A DNA stretch of 64,000 nt from Dasyornis broadbenti (lineage: Eukaryota; Chordata; Aves; Passeriformes; Dasyornithidae). The stretch spans positions 4,120,410-4,184,409 of the forward strand of contig VZRN01005010.1 in the NCBI GenBank assembly GCA_013397935.1. Direction: 5' to 3'. Shown here piece by piece: positions 38,501 through 47,900 of the stretch (position 1 is its first letter; each line of letters begins with the position of its first letter). The translations under genes and the position numbers were made by a program. Under the pieces are notes generated by a model. It saw only the letters and a list, made by a program, of their open reading frames with translations, had not been told where the DNA came from and did no database searches.

Positions 38501-39663
38501 AGACTGTTAATTTGGATACATTTGACATTAGAAGAAGCCTTGATTCTTAGAAGGTATAATGCCCACATCCCTCTCCTTTAAGACCAAATGTTTTAAATTC
38601 CTATGGCTCTTTTGAACTCTGGTAGTTCACTGTATTTTGTTTTTTTAAACAATGAATATTCTTTTTTTTTTTTTTTCCTATTTATGATTGGAAGCTACTG
38701 GCAAATACTTACAGGAGGATCTCTTATTCCTGTGTGTGAAGATTTAGTTCCACACCATTTACTTCTCAAGTGTGACACAAAGAATGCTTTTGCACTACCC
38801 ACAAAATAGGTCCTTAGGTGGCAGTGTAATTTCCTCCTAAGTCACTGTGGTCTGGGATATATGGTGAAGTAATGAAGTGATGACAGGTATTAACATGCAT
38901 AATGGGCTTTAATAGACATTTAATGTTGTTTAACTGGAAGAAGGAGAAGTGCTTTCCCATTGGAATATTTCTACATTGAAAGTCATTGATCACCAATTTC
39001 AGAGGGGAAAGGTTAATCCATCAGTTTCTGTAACCAAACGGCACTGATGGAAATTCTTTAGGTGACATTCTGGATGAACTGAGCTTTCCATCTTTGCAAA
39101 CAAATGAGTGATATGACAAGCATGGTGTTCAGAACACATTTAACCAATTGATTTTCTCTCCTGTCGTAATAAGATCTAGAGACATATGAAAGAGCGTAGC
39201 ATGAGCCAAGATTAAAGGAACTGCTTCGTACACGCCAACATAGGGGAACTGCATTATCAATAAAAGTACTATAAAGCATGTGGGCACCCATTCTTTTTCG
39301 TTATATAAAGTTTGTTATTGCAATAAATAGCTGTTATTGAACTGCTTGCCTTTTATTTCAGTTTTTCTGAATTTTATTTTAGTCAGCTTTCTGTGGTTTC
39401 CTGGTAGAGGTTAGGAAAAAATGTTGCATTTTGTTATGGTATCATTTTTGTACTCACTAGTAAATCCAGGGCAACTCTGGATTTAAACTCAGGATTTATC
39501 ATCCCTTGGGGCATGAGAAAGGATATGAGGGGGAGGGGGAAATCTGGCTTCAAGTAGTTTAAAGATATCAAATCTATTTTAAAGGTTTAATCTGTGTGGT
39601 TCCTTACTGTAATGATCCTCATCTTTTTCCTCCCTCTTTCCCTCCTTTTTCTCCCAAATTCAG

Positions 39664-39880
39664 CCCTGCTCTGAGTTTCACATACCCTCCTACACCAGTA
39701 TCCCTCCAGCAAATGCATCAGCAAATTATAAGTCGTCAGCAAACCCTAGGTTCAGCCTTTGGACACAGCCCTCCACTCATCCATCCTGCTCCAACTTTTC
39801 CTACCCAGAGACCTATCCCCGGCATCCCCAGTGTCCTGAACCCTGTCCAGGTCAGCTCTGGACCTTCTGAGTCCACACAG
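39664..39880 (+). CDS. GLI3: GLI3 exon 8 (partial CDS)
   Basis: This exon encodes about 72 residues of the serine/proline/glutamine-rich linker between the SUFU site and the zinc fingers. The acceptor is caaattcag (to 39663); the donor is gtgaga from 39881. The first base completes a Ser codon. The frame reads PALSFTYPPTPVSLQQMHQQ, IISRQQTLGSAFGHSPPLIH, PAPTFPTQRPIPGIPSVLNP and VQVSSGPSESTQ, ending phase 0. It is 217 bp against 214 bp recalled for human, explained by one extra residue near the SLQQMHQQ segment; the human protein reads SLHMHQQ as I recall it. This is the only length change among the six exons. Read-through would run 13 codons to 39922. Confidence 0.96.
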
Positions 39881-41329
39881 GTGAGAGGCAACAAAAGAAA
39901 CCTTTACACCCCATTAATTTAAAAATTAAAAAAAATTACTTTGTCTTGATGGCAATTAATCACCACTGTCACTGAGACCCTTTGATAACAGTTTTCTTGC
40001 AGCTCTAGCATTCGCAGTCACTTTATTATGAATCACAGGAGTGTTGGTGCAGTTCCTGATTGGTAGTGTGCTTTTTAGTCCTCATAAATATTCCAGTGCG
40101 CTGCAGCAGCTGCTTGTTCCAAACTGCCTCTCCTCAGTATTACATGGGAACTTAGTAGAGGTGGGGAGTAAGAAAAGGGGCAAACCACATCAAAAGACCA
40201 ATGTTTTAAAGATTAGCAGTTTCACTTTCCAGTCAGGCTTACTGTAGGTTAGGCAGGGGCATATTCTGCCCTCCTGGTACAGCTGTGAGTAACTTGAAGC
40301 AAGTAACTCTGTGAGCAAGAGAGTAACTCAAAGATAGTGAAGAGGTTTGAAGGTTTTTTTCTCTGATTTGTGCAAAATTGGACTTACTGTGTTTGAATTA
40401 ATCATTTCAGTAAGGTGTATTCCCAAAAGCTGGGGATGAGCAGCACTGAATCAGGCCCCTAATGTACAGTTTATCATGGTTTGTGATTTGCCTGTTATTA
40501 ACTAGTGCTGTTTGTTTCCAGATGACCTGGGATAGGTTATTTATCAGTCTGGAAGCTGTTTATCTCCTGGCTAGCTTTTACAAATGTAGAGAAAGAACAT
40601 ACTGCTGTCGGAAACATTGATTTTTTTGTGGGGTCCTTGCAAGTTCAGATATCTCTAAAAGATCTCTGGATTCCTACAAGATCCATTTGCAGGTGTAGAT
40701 AATAGTGTTCAGTCGAGCACAACAAGAGAAAAACAAGATTCTGGCCTGTTTATGTCACCTATTTTGCTATTAACTTGTGAGAGTCCAGGACTTCATCTAG
40801 GATTTTTTGGCTGAGTCTCATGCTACTGTTCAGTTTTTCTTCCTATCCACCCATTATAGTGGGAAACATAGTGAAGGAGCTGAGATCTTGTGTGCAGATA
40901 TTAAAAGCAAAATCTTTCCTTGAAGTGTGAAAAAATAAATGTTTCTCTTGTGTTTATTTGAGCATGCAGTGATTTTGCTTTTCAAAACTGCCTTTCCAAA
41001 ATTGTCATTATGTGGAAAATCGAGTTCTCCCCACCTCTTACTGGCCTGAGAAAACCATCATTGGTTTGTAGCAAGGAATTACATCAAATGCCCCTCTTCC
41101 TGTTCCCTCCCTGCTCAGCTACAAGGTTGAGCAATGCAGCTCTTCCATGAGTTAATGCTATGTAATTGAAGAACAGTGTAATTGAGTATCCAATATAATT
41201 TAACAGGATAGCTTCTCCATACAAAGTTGCTGAGCAGATGCTGCATATTTTTGTTTGGAGCCACATATTTATCACAGTCTAATTTTGTCTTCTTTTGGGA
41301 AAAAAAACAAACTCACCTGCCTGCAGCAG
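39881..41329 (+). other. GLI3: GLI3 intron 8
   Basis: This 1.45-kb phase-0 intron has a gtgaga donor. The acceptor region reads ctcacctgcctgcagcag, ending in two tandem CAG triplets (41324-41329). I see no transposon and no regulatory block that stands out. Confidence 0.94.
41324..41329 (+). promoter_or_regulatory. GLI3: NAGNAG tandem splice acceptor at exon 9
   Basis: The bases before exon 9 read CAGCAG, giving AG dinucleotides at 41325-41326 and 41328-41329. Using the downstream AG gives the standard junction STQ|NKPTS. Using the upstream AG would insert one glutamine codon (cag) in frame. NAGNAG acceptors are a known source of single-residue splice variants; use of both sites here is inferred. 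Confidence 0.6.
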
Positions 41330-41443
41330 AATAAACCCACAAGTGAATCTGCAGTGAGCAGCACAGGAGATCCCATGCACAACAAGCGCTCCAAGATAAA
41401 GCCTGACGAGGACCTCCCCAGCCCAGGAGCAGGAAGCATGCAG
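41330..41443 (+). CDS. GLI3: GLI3 exon 9 (partial CDS)
   Basis: This exon encodes 38 residues upstream of the zinc fingers. The acceptor is the tandem CAGCAG ending at 41329; the donor is gtatgg from 41444. The frame reads NKPTSESAVSSTGDPMHNKR, SKIKPDEDLPSPG and AGSMQ. All but the last residues match vertebrate GLI3. The basic NKRSKIK cluster is followed by an acidic/proline stretch. The exon is 114 bp with phase 0 at both ends, equal to the human length as I recall it, so skipping would remove 38 codons without a frameshift. Intron read-through stays open to 41587. Confidence 0.96.
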
Positions 41444-42764
41444 GTATGGCAGCCAGGTTCCAGTCATGAGCCTTCCCTCTTGCTGTTGGAGGGAAAATGT
41501 GCCTTGCCTGTGACACGTGTTCTCAGGTTCCTTGCACTTTGTGCACCGCACACATGGGCAGCCTCCGCTCGCAGTAGCCAGGGTTAAATGTGAGTGGCTG
41601 CTGGGGTGCAGGGTCTGCAGCAGGGTGAGGGCAGAGAGGAGGGAGGCTGATGGAGAGGCACCTCTGACCAGTCAGAGCATGCTCAACCCTCTTGTTTGCC
41701 AAGGAAAAGCGAACAAGAGACATTCAGGTCTGTATTAAGGAGATGTTTTCTGTTCAGCAAAAATGTTTAAGGCCACCTGGACTTTTACTGGGTCTTGGCG
41801 CTGTACTGCACCAATGCCCCAGTGTCCGGCTCCAGTCTCATTTACTGTACTTTCTATACCAGTTAATGCCACTGGTTTTAGTAGAGTGGCTCTTGATTTA
41901 CAGTAACTCAGGGGAGATGAGAATCAGAGCCTCAGTCTTGTGAGTGAATCCATGAAAACAAAGCAGAGGTCTGCCTAAATCCTTCAGCAGGTTTGCAATG
42001 GAAAAATAGCAGGAGTGCATAATCTGAACCAAATGTTTTACACTAACATTTGACTCTTACCCTCAGCAAATAACAAGCTGAGGAGAATGAGGCAACCTGA
42101 TGAACTGGAGGTGGGAAATCAAAACCCAAAATTAAATACTTTCTTCCCCTGCTCACCCCTTTTGTGCACATTATGGGCAAGAACAGACTAACAAGTAGCT
42201 CAAAAATTATCAGTCTGCTCTTGGAAGGATTTTAGTGGGCAAACCTGTCACTGTTTTAACAATGGAAACACACTGGATTACTGGTGATCCAATTTGTGTC
42301 CAACCCTAGTACTAAAATCAAATTCCAATTAATTCAGTGATATTGAATAGTGCCTTTCACATTAGTGGTGCCACTGAATCATGAAAGCCAAGTGCACAAA
42401 TAACAAGCTGTTTAAATATAAGTGTGAGGGAAGCCAAGCCATTAGGATTTATTTTTAATTGAAATGTAAACGGATTTTTTTTAGACATTCTCTGCATTGA
42501 GTACTTCTGGGAACAAATAATTTATTTCACATGTATAGTTTGCAAATGGCTTCTGGCTTATCAGGCCTGTTTTGGGCTCCTGTATTTTGTAGAATGGAGT
42601 AGCATAGTGAAGTCAGAGTAAAATAATCCTCTCTCCCCCGCCTCTTCCACACACACACACACCCATCACCTTTCTTTTAATGCTGAAGTAATTCACTTTT
42701 CTTCCTCCTCAGTTTCAGAATCTCCTCTCTCTTCTTCTCACTCCTGTTTTTTTCCTCTCTCCAG
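41444..42764 (+). other. GLI3: GLI3 intron 9
   Basis: This 1.3-kb phase-0 intron has donor gtatgg, weaker than its neighbours, and a long pyrimidine-rich acceptor region (about 42695-42762) ending ctctccag. It contains a (CA)n run at 42648-42662. I recognise no transposon or other element in it. Confidence 0.94.
42648..42662. repeat. (CA)n simple repeat
   Basis: About seven CA units lie roughly 100 bp before the exon 10 acceptor. CA-rich intronic stretches near acceptors can bind hnRNP L, so an effect on splicing is possible but untested. Confidence 0.9.
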
Positions 42765-42905
42765 GAGCAGCCAGAAGGAATGACCCTGGTAAAAGAGGAA
42801 GGGGACAAAGATGAAAGCAAACAGGAGCCTGAAGTGGTATATGAGACAAACTGCCACTGGGAAGGCTGTTCCCGGGAGTTTGACACGCAGGAACAGCTAG
42901 TGCAT
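42765..42905 (+). CDS. GLI3: GLI3 exon 10 (partial CDS, start of zinc finger 1)
   Basis: This exon encodes 47 residues that lead into the DNA-binding domain. The acceptor is ctctccag (to 42764) after a long pyrimidine tract; the donor is gtaagt from 42906. The frame reads EQPEGMTLVKEEGDKDESKQ, EPEVVYETN, then CHWEGCSREFDTQEQLVH. The two cysteines (codons at 42852-42854 and 42867-42869, spaced C-x4-C) are the first zinc ligands of C2H2 finger 1, and the last codon is a His of that finger; the rest of the finger must be in exon 11. The VKEE segment looks like a sumoylation-type site (inference). Length is 141 bp, phase 0 at both ends, equal to human as I recall it. Confidence 0.97.
42852..42905 (+). 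other. GLI3: GLI3 zinc finger 1, 5' part
   Basis: The segment from the first Cys to the exon end encodes CHWEGCSREFDTQEQLVH. In GLI proteins finger 1 has C-x4-C spacing and mainly packs against finger 2 rather than contacting DNA. The finger is split by intron 10. Confidence 0.92.
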
Positions 42906-45900
42906 GTAAGTTAATAGTATTCAGGAACTAGGTTTTAAAACTACGTGACCTTTTTCATGGGGGTCAGGTTCTCTGACCCTGTGCTGAGTCAAGTTTCTTA
43001 GCTAACAGTGCTGCAAACTGGAGAGGGGTTTATGAGTTTCTGAGAATAAAGAAAACTCGAAGCCACAGTGCTTGACCTGTTCAGTCAGCTAAAGCTTAGT
43101 GTAAAATTCAATAAAGTCTTCAACAGAGATTGTAATGGCTCTGATCCTGTAAGCCAGCAAACGCTATTTTGAGTTAGAGACTTTGATAGTTATTGAGTAA
43201 TAGTAAGCTGGACATGAATGATTATTAACCTTTAGCCAAGTTTGATTTTTTTCTCCCCAAAGGGGCTGTAACAGTAGAAATGGGTGAGGGGAATTTTTTT
43301 CCCTTCCCTAAGGGAGGTTTTCCTATCAATTGACTCTTGTGTGTAAACTGAATGGGATTATTTGCATAAATACATGGGACTGAGTTACTTCAGTTGTTTT
43401 AGCAAAAGCAAATTGTGTAATCTTTTCTGTGCCACACCAAATATTAATTTTATCTCCCTTGTTTTTTATTCCTCTCTGCCACATCTACAAAATAAGCAAT
43501 TTATACTAGAAAATGAGCAATCAAAATCTGGAATACAACCTGAAAAATACAATTTCCCCCACAGTTCTAACCTCCTTAGCTAGCAGCACCTCTCTTATTT
43601 ACTGGCATCATAGAACATATTGAATACTCTGAAAAAAAAATTAATTCCTAGTACAGAATAGAGAGGAACATCTTCAGCAAAAGAAAAATCAGAATTGTAT
43701 TCATTTTAGAAAACTCTTCAATACTTTCTTGGAGATCATGCAAAATCTATTGCAAAATGTGGCTAGTACTACTGAAATAGCTAGTTGAAAAATCTACTTT
43801 TTCACACTAAATAAATAGAAACAAACCCAGCATACATTTCCAAACACTGTGCAAAGAGGTAAACTGATCCTGCAAAGCTGACTTTAGGAAACCAATGTCA
43901 GCTTTCACTTTCTGGAGTGTGAGAAATTCTTGGTGTTGCAGTTATTCATCAAGATGTGTTTTCAGGTTCTTGTTGTTATTAGGTAGTAGCAGCAGCAGTA
44001 ACAACAATAATGATAAATAAAAGACTGTCAAAAACTAAAATAATGTCTAAAATGTGACACTTTTCCAGGAATTCTTTGGAGACATTTTGCACACGTAATT
44101 CCCTAGCATTTTAATAGGCCGAAATGAAATGTAAGGAGAAACCGTTTTGGTGTGCCAGTACCGTTTCGGGAAGAAATGCCATATAAATAGCTGCTGCAAA
44201 GGGTTTGACACATTTAAACTAAAAGATCAGATGTTGGTCTTCAAATTGATTCTTTGCAAACAGACCAGTTGACATCATTTGAGGCTCTGCATAGGCTCAG
44301 TCCTTATATCTGATAGTAATTGTAAGGCTAAAGCTTTATGATGCCTGGCAAACCATTCAGTATTCAGAAATTATCCCAGTGATGATGATAAATAATATAC
44401 ACAAAAATATATGAAATAAAAGAGAAATTCAGAATAAAGGTATCCTTGGCATTGAAAAAATGGAAAAGGATTTTTTGATGTTTCAGGTGTCAAATTTAAT
44501 GGAAATCCACTGAGCTTGTTGGCTAATAGTTCATGTTTTGTGTTTTAAAGTGACTTAAATTGACAGCGTGGCAGTTTAGTTGTTCTGGAGGTTTTTTTTA
44601 ATTAATTTGTTAGTTTTGGTGAGATTTTTACAGCAAATCTGCCTGCATTGTAATGGTCAACAGCAAGACTGAAAAAAGTATATTTCCTATGCTTCTGAAC
44701 AACGGCAACATTTGAAATGGGTTTCTCTGGACATAGAAAAGGAATATAAAGTGGTCTTCTATGACACAGGGAGTTCTTTTTGTCAGGGCTCAGGATTCAG
44801 GTATGTTCTGATGGTGTTTAGGATTACAAGGTACAAGACTTGACTCCATACCCTGAAGACAATAAATTCATCATGGCAACCATCACATTTAAGTAGCACA
44901 AATCATGCTGTAAGAGTCAGCAGGACTCAGTGATGGGGCCATGGTTTGTGATTTCTTTTGCTGCTTCGGCAGAGCCCTGCTGTGGGGACTCGAGCGAGTT
45001 ATTTCTGCCCAGAATTGCAAAGGGCTTTAGACATCTAACTCTGTTTGAAAGCCTGGCCGCTCACCCCAGTCTGCCTCTTGCACATTTTGTCTGCCCTTGA
45101 TTGCCACAGCCCTCTGATGTAGCCCATCTGCAGCAACTAGGGAAATGAAGTCTGGTCTCAGTAGGGCTTCATGGGAGGACAGTTCTCATTTTGCTCAGGT
45201 ATGTCACTCTGGCAGAAAGTGTTCTGTCCCTGAGCTTTAGGTCCTTGAAAATCTCTCTTGAAAAAGTGGTGTGGCTCATGTATGCCTCCTATGCAAACAC
45301 TGGTGGGTAAATCCAAGCAGATACAAATTGCCATAGCTGCACTTAAATCGGTGTCAGCACGGTTCTGAGTTCCTGCCTTGGCCCGTGCGTGTGTCTGCCT
45401 GAGCCAGGCACGGGCACGGGGTGTGTCTCAGGGCCTGGGCACACCCTTGGCTCAGCAGCACTGACACTGTGGCAGCAGCTGGAGGCCTTGCCGAGCCTGG
45501 AGTTTCATGGTGCCAGAGGCTGCTCAAATGTGGGAGAAGGAGTGCACCTGACATGGCCACAAGGTCTTTCCCGCTGCGGCTCCAGGGCTGTGTACATCGG
45601 GCTGTTTGTGCTTTCTGGAGGTACCTGAGCCTTCTCCTCTACAGGTAGAGCTTTCTCCAGTACAGGTAGGACTGTAGATAGGTTCCTGCTATTAACCTTC
45701 AGGTCTGGCAACAGTTTTGCTGCCATGCCTCTCTTGGCTGCATGTGCTGCTGCTCTCCTGGTCATCCTCAACCCACTGGCAGACTCAGCAGAACCTGAGC
45801 TGCTCCAGCTCAGCTTGCAGAGCTTGAAGGTTTGGAAGTAAGATGCTAGACAGGATGTCAAAAGTAAAGACAACCATCCTGTTTTGTAGATTCTGCTGTG

Positions 45901-47279
45901 GGGTAGTAATCACCAAGACAGGGGCAACTGGCATAGATAAAGGCAATAAAGACTTAAATTGCCCTAGCAAGACTCATCCAGATAACATTTGCCATCTTTC
46001 TGTATGGTTGTAACCATGCATAATAGGAAGAGATCAGATCCAGAATGTCCAATGTCACAGAACAGACTGTTATCCAAGCCTTGCTTCCCAAAGCACTGAA
46101 ATTTTAGAGGAATTTTAAGGGAAGAGATGGTTGTAGGTTTCTAGCTGTTTGTTTTGTTTCCTAAAGGGTTAGGTAACTCTACATGAGTCCTGCCACGTTG
46201 AGCAGAGCTCTGAAGAGCTTTTCCACAATATCCAGTGCACACAGTTCATGTTATAGATGCCATTATTCCCACTATGTATAGGGTGTATGCACAAGCACAT
46301 ATACATGTGTTTTGAAAAAGGTAAATATGAGTTTGTGTATATTCTGGTCTTTCTGTTACATAAGGATAGCTTTGTTATCTTTTGGGAAATTATGAGACCT
46401 GATTTACTTTGAAATCGACTGTAGGTGAAGCAGCATGACAAAGTGATGTGTGATATAGGATGTATGAAGTGGTAAATGCAAACAAAATCTGTGTCTAAAT
46501 ATGTGGCATAGGTTTAGCGCAGAAATAGCAATGTTGTGCACAATAGCCAGCATTTGATGTCATTTTCCTGCATTTCTGTAGCAAAGTCCTGCAGTTATTA
46601 GTGTAAAATGTGGGTGCTGGTGAAAGTGTTCTTTGATCTCAATGTTTTCTGACTGAATTTATGAACAGAACCTGAGCTGCTATGAATAAATAACTGAAAA
46701 GCTATCTAAAAGAATCATTATTGACCCACCCAGAAGGGTCTGACACTGAAATGATTTTGGCACAGGCGCTCTTATTTTCAAGTGATATGTGCCACTTAGA
46801 ATGCAGCATGGTTAAATTTTCATGATGCATACACCAACAGACAAGGTGTTAAACCATCAGACACTCTGCGTTATTTATAACACCTATCCATCCTTCCTCT
46901 CCCCCCCTTCTCTTACAGTTAATAGAAAGATTCATGATTCTTCATGGTTGTCTATCTAGCGTCTGACAGTACCGACTGCACTGCTAAAGCAAGTCGCTAT
47001 CTATAATTGATATCCTTCTATGGAATAGGGTACCGGCTGCAATTGAAGGGTTTTGCTGAAAGCTCTTAAATCCTGACAAGTTCTGCCCTTGTTCTGGTTG
47101 TCGCTGAGCTGCACTGCTGAAATCCCAGGGTTATTTGAAGTTGACGCAAAAGGGGTGCGTGTGCTGCACATTAGCAAGACGCCAAGTTGGTGAGCCACGT
47201 TAGAGCTGCCACTGCATTCACCTGCCAGGTAGTCTTATTTGCAGTGCATAGGACTCCTGAGAAGGCCAGGTACATTACT

Positions 47280-47900
47280 GTTTGAAATGTGTGTTACAGG
47301 TTTCTTTCTTTCCCTTTTTCCTCCTCCTCAAAAAATTAAAAAAAGATCTTATTTATTTTAAAGCCTCAGTTTGCTGCTGGGGTCTTTATCATTCAGCTGT
47401 TTAATTAATTTCTCTGCCCAGCGAGATATTATAATTGGGCTTAGCTGAGCTGAAGTTTGTTTTAAATATGTGATAAATGCACTTGAGCGCCTAGAAGCTA
47501 ATAAGATATTGTATATATTTATAAATCTGCTTTTTGTTGCAGTTTGTCTTTTCTTTTCCCCCAGAAATCAGTTTAAGAATAAAATATTGCAAAAGGGTTA
47601 GATGCTAAAGATAAAAGTTTGTTTAAGGAAATTATCCTTCAAGGAAATGACTGAATTTATTGTTAAATATTAATACAATGGCAATCAGAAAAACGCAGTG
47701 CTGCCTATTTCTCATCCCCCTTGCTGTGTAGCCTTGATGATAATTATTTTTTATTCAAAAACATGCTTGAAGAACTGTAGAGCTATTTTTTGTTAGTGTT
47801 TTCTCCTTAATTGTACAGCAATAAAATTCTCTCATTGTTGTTACATTTGATTAGATGAGATCAAAAAGCCCTAAACTGACAGCAGTGACTTGCATTCAGC
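47280..47900. promoter_or_regulatory. Candidate conserved enhancer in intron 10
   Basis: This is the most enhancer-like non-coding stretch in the window. It is AT-rich, has no recognised transposon, and packs developmental-factor sites: palindromic TTAATTAA (47401-47408), TAATTG (47432-47437), a SOX-type ACAATGG (47675-47681), TAATTA (47741-47746) and TTGATTAG near 47848. GLI3 introns in other vertebrates hold conserved enhancers active in limb and neural tissue. That this segment is one of them is inference from base pattern and location. Confidence 0.35.

Larger units (their letters stand above)
24568..39663 (+). other. GLI3: GLI3 intron 7
   Basis: This 15.1-kb phase-2 intron is the longest complete one in the window, from donor gtaaga to an acceptor ending caaattcag after a strong pyrimidine tract (39614-39654). 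It holds one CR1 tail (25622-25728), a tRNA-like fragment (28887-28950), a protein-like minus-strand open frame (34801-35034), a short (GA)n run (35571-35584) and a T run near 38662-38677. The remainder is unremarkable AT-rich intron sequence. Its other open frames look random. Confidence 0.93.

Noticed and set aside
11376..42905. The gene being GLI2 rather than GLI3
   Set aside because: Segments such as AGVSPAEYYHQMALLAGQ, HMEYLHAMD and NKPTSESAVSSTGDP are GLI3-type, and exon sizes fit GLI3.
45354..45873. Open frames on both strands in a GC-richer patch
   Set aside because: The patch is GC-rich and so poor in stops. No recognisable protein, splice pattern or CpG-island-like density supports a gene.
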